Below are positions 17,795 through 26,618 of a stretch of 64,000 nucleotides of DNA, piece after piece. A model generated the notes under the pieces. The model worked only from the letters and a program-made list of their open reading frames with translations. It did no database searches and was not told where the DNA came from. Position numbers and translations under genes: made by a program. Every line of letters begins with the position of its first letter. The stretch's first letter is position 1. Origin of the DNA: Pontibacter sp. HSC-36F09 (GTDB lineage: Bacteria > Bacteroidota > Bacteroidia > Cytophagales > Hymenobacteraceae); the NCBI RefSeq assembly GCF_024171605.1, contig NZ_JALKAA010000002.1, positions 310,001 to 374,000 on the forward strand, read 5' to 3'.

Positions 17795-20700
17795 TTAATT
17801 GAAAATGTAGCGAATGCCAAACTGGGCTCTCCAGCGCGACGAAAAGTCGTTCACGAAAAAGGGATCGCCGTCTGTCAGGCCGCGTCCGGTATAGTTGAAT
17901 CGGGGTGTCGTGGTGCCAGGCTCATAGCCTACAAAGTCAATGGCCTGGAAAGCGTTGAAAGTAGCCGTGTACTGACGGCCCCAGTCCTTGTTGAGCAGGT
18001 TGGTAAAATTAAAAACGTCTAAGGTCAGTTGTAGCCGGTGGTTGTTCTCATTCTGACCTATATAAAAGTCCTGCATCAGGCGCAGGTCAATCTGGTTCGT
18101 CCAGGGCAGCCTGTCCTCATTTCGCTCCGCATACTGACCCCGTCTGTCGCTCAGGTAGTCGTTGCCACTGATAAAGGCGTCCAACGCCTGCCATTGCTGC
18201 TCAGCCGAGACAACAGTGCCATCCCGTTCGGTAAAAGGAACCAGGTTTATCTCCGAAGCACTGCCTGGGATGTAGATCAGATCATTCGTTCTGCCTGCAT
18301 CACTGTTCACGTCACCGTTATAGATGTACGAAAGCGGCACGCCCGACTGTCCGTTGTAGAAGGCGGAGATAGTGGTGCCTGCAAAGCCCAGGTAATTTAA
18401 GTTGTAGGTGAGGCCGGCCACCACCCTCGAACGTACATCATTGTCGGCAAACGCTTCTCTTACACTATTGAGGCCCTCTACCTGGTTCACATTGATCCAG
18501 TTAGACCGTGCCTGGCTGGAGTTGCCGGGGTTCACATCTTTGGCTCTGGAGTAGGTATAGGCCAACGAACCCGAAAGGCCGTTCTCCATATAGGTTTTCT
18601 GTAACTGAGCTGTCAGGCTGTAGCCATAGCCACGGCTGGTGTTGGTCAGGTAGATGATGTCCTGGAAATTGTTGCCCTGTATGCGGCCGAAGACTGGTCG
18701 ATTGTCTGCCCCCGTCAAGGTGCCCGTCTGCTCCAGGTTCAGGTTCTGGTAGTAGATGTTGTTCAGGTTTTTGGAGTATATACCTTCCAGGGTCGCCACA
18801 AGGTCAAAGGGAAGGCGTTGGTCAATGGCTGCGTTGACCCGGAACAGCTGCGGGAACTTAAAGTCAGGATCTGTGATGTTGATCTCGGCTGTTCTGTCTG
18901 ACAAGCCCACGGTGGTGGCAGTAGGCTGGGTGGTAGGGTCTGGGTTGAAGCGGATCTGCTCCAGAATCGGGCCCGAAGTGAGTGACAGGCTACCCAGCAT
19001 TTGCCCTGTATTGGTATACTGATTGGCGATCCACACAAACGGAGCCCTTCCCGTGAAGATACCTGCGCCGCCGCGCACCTGTGTATTGCCATCATCCATT
19101 ACATCCCAGTTTACACCTACGCGGGGCGATAGCATAAATTGAGCGCCCGGCGTCTTGTCCGTAGCCAGGCCTCTGCTGGCAAATGCTTCGTTGAACTCCT
19201 CGTTGGCTGCAGGCTCGTCGTTAAAGGTCGGGATATCTAAACGTATACCTGCTGTCAACTTCAGGTTGTTCAGAACAGCATATTCGTCCTGCGCATAGAA
19301 GCCGAGTTGAAAGGCGGAAAATTCGGCGCCCTGCTGGCGGTTGTCGGTCCTTGAATAATTTCGGAAGAACTCGCCTGGCGCTGTTTCGGCGGGGGTGCCG
19401 ATCGCTTCAAAAGCCTCCAACGAGTTGTATGTATAAGCACCGAACTCCTGGCGGATGAACAGGTTGTAGGTTTTGTAAAACTCATTGTGCGTTCCCAGCG
19501 TGATCGTGTGCTTCCCTAAAAACAGGTTAAAGTTGTCGGTGATGGTGAGTACATCCTGGTCGAGCTGGTTTTGAGCTGAAAAGGGCTCGCTGCCCAGCGA
19601 AATGGTGCGGCCACCTGCCAAGCGGACTTGCACGCTCGGGAAAGGGTTGCCGATGATGTCGCGGTCATCACGCACTGCCGTAAAACCGATCAAGGCCTCG
19701 TTGGCATACTGGCCTCCAAACTGACTGCGCAGCTGCAGTACGCTGGAGTTGGTCGTGCTAGGAAAATATTCGGCGTTGTTGGAGAAGCGCAGCGCGTTCG
19801 GTGTCCTGGAGTTGTCGATGTTCTCGCCGTATACATAACTGTGGCGGAGCGTGAGTTGGTGGTTGTCGGTGATGTTCCAATCGAGTCGGGCAAAGATCTT
19901 GTCGCTCCGGGTCTCATCGTCTATACCTCTGAAACTGCCTGGGTCGTAGCCCAACCGGTTGGCGACGTTCAGCACGCGGGTGGCTTCGTCGACTGTGATG
20001 TTGGAGCCTGTGGTGCCGGGTTCGAAGAGGAGCGGGGCCACGCGTTTGGTTTTCTCGCCATTCACAAAAAAGAACAGTTTGTCTTTGATGATCGGGCCGC
20101 CAATGCGCAGGCCGGTCTGGTAGTCGGTAAAGTCCGGCAGCCTGGTGCGCGCATCATCCGGACTCTTGCCCACCAGCCGCTCATTGTTGCCAAAATAATA
20201 GGCCGAGCCCGTGAATTTGTTCGACCCGCTACGCGTGATGGCATTGATGCCGCCTCCCGTAAAGCCGCTTTGTCGCACATCGAAGGGAGCAATCACCACC
20301 TGTATCGCCTCAATGGCATCCAGCGAGATGGGCTGCACTCCGGTCTGTCCGCCGTTGGTGCCGCTGGCCGAGAGACCGAACACGTCGTTGTTCACGGTGC
20401 CGTCTATAGAAAAGTTATTGAAGCGATTGTTCTGGCCGGCAAACGATATACCTGATCCGGATGTAGTAGCCTGCGGGGTGATGCGGGTGAAATCATTCAG
20501 ACTTCGGGAGATGGTGGGCAGCGACTCCAGCTGCTCTGTCGACACGTTGGTGGCTGCGCCCGTCCTGTCTGAGTTAATGACTTTGTCCTGTGTCGCGGTG
20601 ATCTGTACCTCGCCAAGGGTGGTCGTGCTTTCTGAAATGGTGAGGTCCAGTCTGAAGTTCTGGCCAAGTGCCAGGTTAATGTTGTCGAATCGTTGCTCCT

Positions 20701-20968
20701 GGTAGCCAACATAAGAGGTGCGTACGGTATAGGGCCCACCTACACGCATGTTCTGGATATTGTAACGGCCTTCTGCATTCGTGGCAGCTACATACTGCGT
20801 GTTGGTCGGGTTATGGACCGCAATAACTGTTGCGCCAGGCAGTGGGGAACCGTTCTGGTCCTGCACTACGCCGTTCATGGCCGCAGTTGTCGTGCCCTGT
20901 GCCCATACCAAATGGCTGCTTAACAGCAAAAGGAGGGATATAAGCAACTTTGTGTAAATAGTCCTCAT
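17795..20968 (-). CDS. Oar-like TonB-dependent outer-membrane receptor 2
   Basis: A 1057-aa paralogue of the neighbouring receptor with the same order: signal peptide (MRTIYTKLLISLLLLLSS...), regulatory-like beta domain (MNGVVQDQNGSPLPGATV), plug (APFDVRQSGFTGGGINAITR, the same stretch as in receptor 1) and barrel ending WRAQFGIRYIFN. Both share a late DINKDG/DVNSDAGRTNDL-type Asp-rich loop before the last strands, which may bind calcium. The coding sequence is GC-richer than receptor 1, so the duplication is not recent. The 237-bp gap to receptor 1 carries its hairpin, so the two are transcribed separately. Confidence 0.9.
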   Translation of the reverse strand: MRTIYTKLLISLLLLLSSHLVWAQGTTTAAMNGVVQDQNGSPLPGATVIAVHNPTNTQYVAATNAEGRYNIQNMRVGGPYTVRTSYVGYQEQRFDNINLALGQNFRLDLTISESTTTLGEVQITATQDKVINSDRTGAATNVSTEQLESLPTISRSLNDFTRITPQATTSGSGISFAGQNNRFNNFSIDGTVNNDVFGLSASGTNGGQTGVQPISLDAIEAIQVVIAPFDVRQSGFTGGGINAITRSGSNKFTGSAYYFGNNERLVGKSPDDARTRLPDFTDYQTGLRIGGPIIKDKLFFFVNGEKTKRVAPLLFEPGTTGSNITVDEATRVLNVANRLGYDPGSFRGIDDETRSDKIFARLDWNITDNHQLTLRHSYVYGENIDNSRTPNALRFSNNAEYFPSTTNSSVLQLRSQFGGQYANEALIGFTAVRDDRDIIGNPFPSVQVRLAGGRTISLGSEPFSAQNQLDQDVLTITDNFNLFLGKHTITLGTHNEFYKTYNLFIRQEFGAYTYNSLEAFEAIGTPAETAPGEFFRNYSRTDNRQQGAEFSAFQLGFYAQDEYAVLNNLKLTAGIRLDIPTFNDEPAANEEFNEAFASRGLATDKTPGAQFMLSPRVGVNWDVMDDGNTQVRGGAGIFTGRAPFVWIANQYTNTGQMLGSLSLTSGPILEQIRFNPDPTTQPTATTVGLSDRTAEINITDPDFKFPQLFRVNAAIDQRLPFDLVATLEGIYSKNLNNIYYQNLNLEQTGTLTGADNRPVFGRIQGNNFQDIIYLTNTSRGYGYSLTAQLQKTYMENGLSGSLAYTYSRAKDVNPGNSSQARSNWINVNQVEGLNSVREAFADNDVRSRVVAGLTYNLNYLGFAGTTISAFYNGQSGVPLSYIYNGDVNSDAGRTNDLIYIPGSASEINLVPFTERDGTVVSAEQQWQALDAFISGNDYLSDRRGQYAERNEDRLPWTNQIDLRLMQDFYIGQNENNHRLQLTLDVFNFTNLLNKDWGRQYTATFNAFQAIDFVGYEPGTTTPRFNYTGRGLTDGDPFFVNDFSSRWRAQFGIRYIFN

Positions 20969-21323
20969 AATACTTATACGTTAGATTGAAAAAATATAAC
21001 TTCTTATAAGTACGTATGTATGAGGTTTTTATCTCTTATTTGATGTTAAATTTTAAGACCAGGTTGGACGGTGCTTATTTTGATTAAAATAGCGCGTGCT
21101 CTGTGGTTCAGGTATAATCCCTGTTGTACTTTTTTAGGTACAGTGTAGGCCATACCTGCACTAAGGTATAGCTACTGCCGCCTGAGCGAATGATCCTGCT
21201 GACCAAACCCTGCTATACCTGCACCAAGGTATAGCCAATACCGGCCAGATATGAAATTATACCTGTGGCCGGCCGGTTTTTTTAAAAAGTTTGCAGCGAA
21301 ATGCTAAGGGTTCCCTAAACACC
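20969..21323. other. Intergenic region with paired AGGTATA heptamers
   Basis: 355 bases without a gene. It contains at least five copies of the heptamer, including two inverted pairs: 21151-21171 and 21212-21235. No tRNA or other RNA gene is visible. The receptor's promoter should lie here, but I see no clean TTG-N19-TAnnTTTG. Confidence 0.7.
21151..21235. repeat. Two inverted heptamer pairs in tandem
   Basis: The second unit is perfect: GCTATACCT (21212-21220), six bases GCACCA, AGGTATAGC (21227-21235). The first (21151-21171) has the same spacer pattern GCACTA and one arm mismatch. The shared spacer shows that the whole 24-base unit is a repeat and not two chance heptamers. Confidence 0.7.
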
Positions 21324-21968
21324 TTATTCATCAAAAGGGCGCACCGCCTTGATGAAGATCTTTTGCCAGTAATCGGAATAGAGGTTGTTCTCGATGACAC
21401 CCAGACTGGTGGAGGCGTGTATGAATTTAACTTCGTTATCGTTGTTCACTTCCGTTACCATACCTACGTGCGTGATTTCACGGCTGAATTTATTAGCCCC
21501 GAAAAACACGAGGTCGCCCTCCTTCAGTTCTCTCACCTTTACAGTTTTGCCAAAGCGGCTCTGCTCCTCCGATGTGCGTGGCAGGTTCACATTAATGCTC
21601 TGGAAAGAGGTGCAAAGCAGGCCGGAACAGTCCATGCCTACGCGCGTGGTGCCGCCCCACTTATAAGGAGTGCCGGTATAGGAGCGGGCTGTTTGTATAA
21701 CCGTTTCCACGTTCTCATCGAGGCGCCGTGCGTTGGGCACATTGGTGCGGCTGGTCCGGTCTTTGGAGGCTACCTTGCCTTTGACTTTCCCACCACTCCG
21801 GGCGGCCATTCTGGCTTGTTTGCGGGACTGTCGCTTTTCTTCGGCTATCTCCCTGGCCGACTTATAGGTCTCGCCACGCTTGCTGAAGGTGGGCTTCGCT
21901 GACTGACAAGAAGCCACCAAGCCGATAAAAAAGATAAATAATAGGTAATTGGTAATTGATGTTCTCAA
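21324..21968 (-). CDS. NlpC/P60 (C40) cell-wall hydrolase, lipoprotein
   Basis: A 214-aa peptidoglycan endopeptidase. The N-terminus is a lipoprotein signal (lipobox VASC, Cys21), followed by a basic Lys/Arg-rich linker (about 30-80) and the NlpC/P60 domain (about 88-210). The catalytic Cys is in GMDCSGL, the catalytic His in ITHVGMV and the third residue probably His in FIHAST. It cuts peptide stems of peptidoglycan from the periplasmic side of the outer membrane. It is transcribed alone, divergent from the glcD-like gene. Confidence 0.88.
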   Translation of the reverse strand: MRTSITNYLLFIFFIGLVASCQSAKPTFSKRGETYKSAREIAEEKRQSRKQARMAARSGGKVKGKVASKDRTSRTNVPNARRLDENVETVIQTARSYTGTPYKWGGTTRVGMDCSGLLCTSFQSINVNLPRTSEEQSRFGKTVKVRELKEGDLVFFGANKFSREITHVGMVTEVNNDNEVKFIHASTSLGVIENNLYSDYWQKIFIKAVRPFDE

Positions 21969-22040
21969 AGCGTAACTTGGTAATTAGTGGCTAAAATTTT
22001 GTCAGGCTTGCTAAATTAAGCATAAGCTATTTAATATAAA

Positions 22041-23444
22041 ATGAATTTTAATAAGATAACCCAGAATCTGGTGGAAGCCTTCGCCAATATCGTCGGGCAG
22101 GAGCACGTGGTACTGCCTGCTGACCAGGAAGGTATGGTGCGCTATACCCACGACGAAACCGAGGACCTGCGCTACCTGCCTGAAGTTGTGCTCAGACCTA
22201 AGAACGCTGAAGAAATCAGTCGTATTATGCGGCTGTGCCACGAAAACGCTATACCTGTAACACCTCGTGGTGCCGGTACCGGATTAAGTGGAGGGGCGCT
22301 AGCCGTGCATGGGGGTGTCGTACTATCCATGGAGCGCCTCAAAACTATCATTTCCATTGACGAGCGCAATCTGCAGGCTACCGTAGAGCCCGGCGTTATT
22401 ACGCAGGTATTCCAGGAAGCAGTGATCGCGAAAGGCCTTTTTTATCCGCCAGACCCTTCGAGCCGGGGCAGCAGCCAACTGGGCGGTAATCTGAGCGAAT
22501 CGTCGGGCGGACCCAGGGCGGTGAAGTATGGAGTGACGAAGGATTACGTGTTGAACGTGGAAGTCGTGCTGCCAACTGGTGAGATTACCTGGACCGGCGC
22601 CAATGTGCTCAAAAACGCCACAGGATATAACTTGACACAACTCATAGTCGGTAGTGAAGGGACTCTGGGTATCATCACCAAAATTGTCTTCAAACTTATA
22701 CCTTACCCGACTCAGAACCTGGTACTCCTGGTGCCTTTTCGGAAAGAAGAGGAGGCTGCCGCTGCCGTATCCCGAATTTTTATAGCAGGCATCGTACCAT
22801 CCGCGCTGGAGTTTATGGAGCGCGAGGCCATTGAGTGGACCTGTAGGTATGTTGGCCTGGAGGTGCCAATGGCAGCTGACGAACGCGCCCACCTGCTCAT
22901 AGAATTGGACGGAAACGACATGGACCTGCTGTACAAGGATGCCGAGCGGGTATACGAAGTACTGGAGACGTTTGATGTAGGCGATATACTCGTTGCTGAC
23001 AATGAAAAGCAGAAAGAGGACCTATGGCGGCTGCGCCGCAGCGTGGGTCATGCTGTTAAAAGCAACTCTGTTTACAAAGAAGAGGACACGGTGGTGCCGC
23101 GTGCAGAACTGCCGGTGCTGCTTCGGGGCGTGAAGGAAATAGGCCAAAGGTATAAGTTCAAGTCGGTTTGCTACGGGCACGCAGGCGATGGCAACCTGCA
23201 CATCAACATCGTGAAGGGTGACATGTCAGACGATGACTGGAACAACAAGCTGCCCGAAGGTATAAAGGAGATATTCAGGCTGTGTGTTTCGTTGGGAGGC
23301 ACCATTTCCGGGGAGCATGGCATAGGTCTGGTGCAGCGGCCTTACATAGGTATAGCGCTAAGTGATGTGCAACTTAGGCTGATGCAAGGTATAAAGCAGC
23401 TCTTCGACCCGAAAGGTATACTGAACCCCGGAAAGATATTTTAG
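22041..23444 (+). CDS. glcD: FAD-linked oxidase, GlcD family
   Basis: A 467-aa protein with the FAD-binding PCMH domain (about 35-215; PRGAGTGLSGGALAVHGG and SRGSSQLGGNLSESSGG line the FAD site) and the FAD-oxidase C-terminal domain (about 215-465; CYGHAGDGNLHIN and GTISGEHGIG hold family His residues). It oxidises a 2-hydroxy acid such as glycolate or D-lactate. No GlcE or GlcF partner is adjacent, so a D-lactate dehydrogenase is equally possible. It contains at least seven AGGTATA or TATACCT heptamers, encoding pairs such as Gly-Ile and Ile-Pro. Confidence 0.85.
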   Translation: MNFNKITQNLVEAFANIVGQEHVVLPADQEGMVRYTHDETEDLRYLPEVVLRPKNAEEISRIMRLCHENAIPVTPRGAGTGLSGGALAVHGGVVLSMERLKTIISIDERNLQATVEPGVITQVFQEAVIAKGLFYPPDPSSRGSSQLGGNLSESSGGPRAVKYGVTKDYVLNVEVVLPTGEITWTGANVLKNATGYNLTQLIVGSEGTLGIITKIVFKLIPYPTQNLVLLVPFRKEEEAAAAVSRIFIAGIVPSALEFMEREAIEWTCRYVGLEVPMAADERAHLLIELDGNDMDLLYKDAERVYEVLETFDVGDILVADNEKQKEDLWRLRRSVGHAVKSNSVYKEEDTVVPRAELPVLLRGVKEIGQRYKFKSVCYGHAGDGNLHINIVKGDMSDDDWNNKLPEGIKEIFRLCVSLGGTISGEHGIGLVQRPYIGIALSDVQLRLMQGIKQLFDPKGILNPGKIF

Positions 23445-23449
23445 AAAAG

Positions 23450-23482
23450 AAAGCGGCAGTCATACAATGGCTGCCGCTTTTG
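23450..23482 (+). terminator. Terminator of the glcD-like gene
   Basis: AAAGCGGCAG (23450-23459) pairs with CTGCCGCTTT (23471-23480) around an 11-base loop, six bases after the stop. Confidence 0.75.
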
Positions 23483-23522
23483 TAGGTATAGAACCAAGGT
23501 ATACCCTGGCTGTCGGTAATTA

Positions 23523-23768
23523 TCAGGATTTACGGTCATGGTCTGGCTTTTTGTCTGCTAGATCCATATCCATTTGTCGAAGTGTGTCCCAGGACTGTAA
23601 CAGGTTGCGCGGTGTTTCGTGTAGTTTGGGCTGCAATGCGTCTGGCTGCTCTCCTTTTTGCTGGCCTGTGCTCATGCTATGCAGCTCGCTCTGGGCCTGG
23701 TTGTCCTTCTCTGTCGCCTGGTGACTTCGAAATAAGGCTTCATTTAAGTTTTTATCGGGTTCCGTCAT
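23523..23768 (-). CDS. Small hydrophilic protein of unknown function
   Basis: An 81-aa very polar protein rich in Gln, Asp, Glu and Lys, with no signal peptide or membrane helix; probably disordered. It starts 11 bases after the stop of the alpha/beta hydrolase on the same strand, so it would be cotranscribed. No recognised family. Competing plus-strand frames here have less plausible composition. Confidence 0.45.
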   Translation of the reverse strand: MTEPDKNLNEALFRSHQATEKDNQAQSELHSMSTGQQKGEQPDALQPKLHETPRNLLQSWDTLRQMDMDLADKKPDHDRKS

Positions 23769-23779
23769 AATCGCTCGTT

Positions 23780-24679
23780 TTAGGTGTTGTGTAATGTCTT
23801 CTCCTTTTTCTTGTCTTCCTCTTTTATAAAATTACTAACGTACTGCGCCACCTCATCGGCGTGCTCTTCCATCAGAAAATGCCCGCTGTCCTCAAAGTGC
23901 AGCACATAGCATTCGTGGAAAAACTTTTTCCAGCGCTGCAATGCCTCGATTCTGACAAGTTTGTCACGTTCACCCCATAGGATAAGGGTCGGAATGTCCT
24001 GGATCTTTTTACGCTCCTTCCAAAGTTCATCATACCACTTGCTGACGCCCACCAACTCCCGTGCGAAGGCCAGCGAACTGACCGTGTCATCAGGGCCGCC
24101 CAGCCCCAGCGTGTATTGATCCTTTAGCTTTTCCGGCATGTTGCTCTCCTGCCCGAACAGTTCGTGCACCAGTTGGTTCGTAGTGAGATTGAGCTTGGAG
24201 TGCAGAAACTTGCCAAGGGGGCCGATCAGATATTTGCTGGCTTTTGAAAAGACATGATGGTTAGACAGTGACCAGGTCCAGGTGTTGAGCATCACGATGC
24301 TCCGGACTTTTTCGGGATATTTGATGGCATAGGCCAGGCCGATTGGTGCACCAAAGTCGTGTACCAGTAGGGTGAAGTCGGTCAGCCCAAGGTGTGCCAT
24401 CAGTTGCTCGAAGTTGACGGCATGGGCCCTTGGCTTGTAGCTCCAGTCCTTGGGTTTGTCCGATAGGCCAAAGCCGATCAGGTCCAGCGCCACACAGCGG
24501 TACTTTTTGCTCAGGAGTTTGATCAGGTTGCGGTACGCGAATGACCAAGAAGGCGTGCCGTGAATCATAACGATCGGGTGACCTTCCCCCTCATCGATAT
24601 AATGCATCTTGCCGGCTTCTAATTCCAGGAACTTGGATTTGAAGGGATATTCTTTAGTGTCCAGCCAGTCTGGTTTCAT
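23780..24679 (-). CDS. Alpha/beta hydrolase, haloalkane-dehalogenase-like
   Basis: A 299-aa hydrolase. Oxyanion motif HGTPSWSF (about 40-47), nucleophile elbow VHDFGAPIG (Asp108 by my count), cap domain (about 135-210) and catalytic His in DSGHFLMEE. An Asp nucleophile places it with dehalogenases and epoxide hydrolases and not esterases. Haloalkane dehalogenases carry Trp right after this Asp and often Asn in HGNP; here these are Phe and Thr, so halide binding is doubtful and dehalogenase activity should not be assumed. The tail is Lys-rich. Confidence 0.8.
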   Translation of the reverse strand: MKPDWLDTKEYPFKSKFLELEAGKMHYIDEGEGHPIVMIHGTPSWSFAYRNLIKLLSKKYRCVALDLIGFGLSDKPKDWSYKPRAHAVNFEQLMAHLGLTDFTLLVHDFGAPIGLAYAIKYPEKVRSIVMLNTWTWSLSNHHVFSKASKYLIGPLGKFLHSKLNLTTNQLVHELFGQESNMPEKLKDQYTLGLGGPDDTVSSLAFARELVGVSKWYDELWKERKKIQDIPTLILWGERDKLVRIEALQRWKKFFHECYVLHFEDSGHFLMEEHADEVAQYVSNFIKEEDKKKEKTLHNT

Positions 24680-25110
24680 AGGTGACTCAGGGTGTTAGCT
24701 TCCCTTATCTATACTTGAGACCGGCACTCAGGTTGTAGGGAAAAGTAAAAATGTGCCCTGCTTATTTAAATTAAAGGAAAAGCGACACCTGGGCTACGTA
24801 TAAAAACAGACGCCTTAGCAACACAGGCTGTCAGGTCGGGAAAAGGTCGAATTGATTTATTTTAATTTTTGAGGACATACCGCAACACTTTTGTGCTGAA
24901 CAAAGTAAGACAAGGCGCCGGTTCGCGGTATTTTTGAGGAAAGACACTGCCATGCGATCAAATCACCAGACAGTAGAGAGGTTATCACAGTGTATCCAAT
25001 TCAAATCCTTCTTAAAAAAATGTGTAATTTCGTCTTTTTAAAAGCGTGTGTTTCATGGGGAACATCCCTGTGCAACTATTTATAGAGTTACCGAGGAATG
25101 AGTATTTCCT

Positions 25111-25187
25111 GTATAAATTGCTGCTTTTTAAAACAACAATTCCCTCGCTTAAAAGGGCAAGGATGTTGGGAAAGCGGCAATTTATAC
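25111..25187. repeat. 17-bp inverted repeat upstream of ugd
   Basis: Left arm 25111-25127 and right arm 25171-25187 are complementary with a single G-T-type mismatch around a 43-base loop. It lies upstream of the predicted promoter, so it is either an operator, a small RNA or part of an older transcript. Confidence 0.55.
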
Positions 25188-25213
25188 GCGGGCAAGTTTG
25201 TTGAGACTGCGTA

Positions 25214-25241
25214 TTGATTATTTTAAAAAACTTTAAGTTTG
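25214..25241 (+). promoter_or_regulatory. Promoter of the ugd-uxs operon
   Basis: TTG (25214-25216), 17 bases and TAAGTTTG (25234-25241). The -7 box ends 23 bases before the ATG of ugd, the same spacing as at other promoters in this window. Confidence 0.65.
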
Positions 25242-25264
25242 TACTTCATTAATAATATTTACCT

Positions 25265-26617
25265 ATGAGAATAGCTGTAGTTGGCACCGGTTACGTGGGC
25301 CTGGTGACGGGCACTTGCTTTGCAGAGGTGGGCATTGACGTGACCTGCATTGACATCGACTCCAAGAAAATAGACAATCTCAAGCAGGGCATCCTGCCCA
25401 TCTACGAGCCCGGTTTGGAGGAGATGGTGCTGCGCAACTCCCAGAAGGAGCGCCTTTCCTTCTCCACTAACCTTGCCGAGAGCGTGCAGGGCTGCCAGGT
25501 AGCCTTCATCGCTGTGGGCACACCTCCGGGCGAGGACGGCTCGGCCGACCTGAAATACGTGCTGGCCGTGGCCCGCGAGATCGGCCGCTCCATGACTGAC
25601 TACCTGGTGGTAGTGACCAAGAGCACTGTGCCGGTGGGTACGGCCGCCAAGGTGCGCAACGCCATCCGCGAGGAGCTCGAGGCCCGCGGCGCCAACATCC
25701 CATTTGATGTGGCCTCCAACCCCGAGTTTTTGAAGGAGGGCGCCGCCATCGACGACTTCCTTAAGCCCGACCGCATCGTGGTAGGCGTGGACTCCGAGCG
25801 TGCCGAGCAGGTGATGTCGAAGCTCTACAAGCCTTTTTTGATGAACGGCCACCCGCTCATCTTCATGGACATCCCTTCTGCCGAGATGACCAAGTATGCG
25901 GCCAACGCCATGCTGGCCACCAAGATCTCGTTCATGAATGACATCGCCAACTTGTGTGAGATCATGGGCGCCGACGTGAACATGGTGCGCAAGGGCATCG
26001 GCTCGGACGCCCGCATCGGCAACAAGTTCATCTACCCGGGCATCGGCTACGGTGGAAGCTGCTTCCCCAAGGACGTGAAGGCCCTCATCAAGACGGCCTC
26101 CGAGAACGGCTACTCCATGGAGGTGCTCAAGTCCGTGGAGACGGTGAACGATCGTCAGAAGTCAGTGCTCTTTAATAAAGTGATGAACTACTTCTCGGGC
26201 GACCTGTCGGGCAAGACCTTTGCCGTGTGGGGGCTCTCTTTCAAACCCAAAACGGACGACATGCGCGAGGCCCCCTCGCTGGTGATCATCGAGAAGCTGC
26301 TCGAGCAGGGCGCCAAGGTAAAGGCCTACGACCCGGTGGCCATGAAGGAGGCCAAGCACTCGCTTGGTGATACGATCGAGTACGGCAAGGACGAGTACGA
26401 AACGCTCATCGACGCTGACGCGCTGCTGCTGGTGACCGAGTGGCCTGAATTCCGCTCACCTAACTTCGCTGTAGTGAACAAGCTGATGAAGGAAAAGGTC
26501 GTGTTCGACGGCCGCAACATCTATGACGCCCGTGAGATGGAGGAAAAAGGCTTCACCTACTTCGGCATCGGTGTCAAGCAGGCCATGGTTCCACAACAAA
26601 CAAAGGAGACGGTATAG
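25265..26617 (+). CDS. ugd: UDP-glucose 6-dehydrogenase
   Basis: Oxidises UDP-glucose to UDP-glucuronate with two NAD. The 450-aa protein has the N-terminal NAD-binding [10 protein letters not shown] (7-16), central domain and the catalytic Cys in [11 protein letters not shown] (about 260-270), then a C-terminal UDP-binding domain beginning near [19 protein letters not shown]. The product feeds the enzyme encoded one base downstream. GC content and G/C-ending codons are clearly higher than in neighbouring genes and the gene lacks the AGGTATA heptamer, which suggests later acquisition or strong codon selection. Confidence 0.94.
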   Translation: MRIAVVGTGYVGLVTGTCFAEVGIDVTCIDIDSKKIDNLKQGILPIYEPGLEEMVLRNSQKERLSFSTNLAESVQGCQVAFIAVGTPPGEDGSADLKYVLAVAREIGRSMTDYLVVVTKSTVPVGTAAKVRNAIREELEARGANIPFDVASNPEFLKEGAAIDDFLKPDRIVVGVDSERAEQVMSKLYKPFLMNGHPLIFMDIPSAEMTKYAANAMLATKISFMNDIANLCEIMGADVNMVRKGIGSDARIGNKFIYPGIGYGGSCFPKDVKALIKTASENGYSMEVLKSVETVNDRQKSVLFNKVMNYFSGDLSGKTFAVWGLSFKPKTDDMREAPSLVIIEKLLEQGAKVKAYDPVAMKEAKHSLGDTIEYGKDEYETLIDADALLLVTEWPEFRSPNFAVVNKLMKEKVVFDGRNIYDAREMEEKGFTYFGIGVKQAMVPQQTKETV

Positions 26618-26618
26618 C

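Larger units (their letters stand above)
24680..25264. other. 585-bp gene-free leader upstream of ugd
   Basis: No open frame of note on either strand. It contains a 17-bp inverted repeat (25111-25127 with 25171-25187, one mismatch), a short GGGGAACATCCC hairpin near 25057-25068 and a promoter at 25214-25241. It may hold an untranslated RNA or regulatory leader for the nucleotide-sugar genes. Confidence 0.6.

Noticed and set aside
19628..20455. 275-codon plus-strand frame
   Set aside because: Antisense shadow of Oar-like receptor 2, whose protein has clear domains on the minus strand.
14204..20968. SusC/SusD polysaccharide utilisation locus
   Set aside because: Both receptors are of the Oar type, and no SusD or glycan-degradation gene is adjacent.
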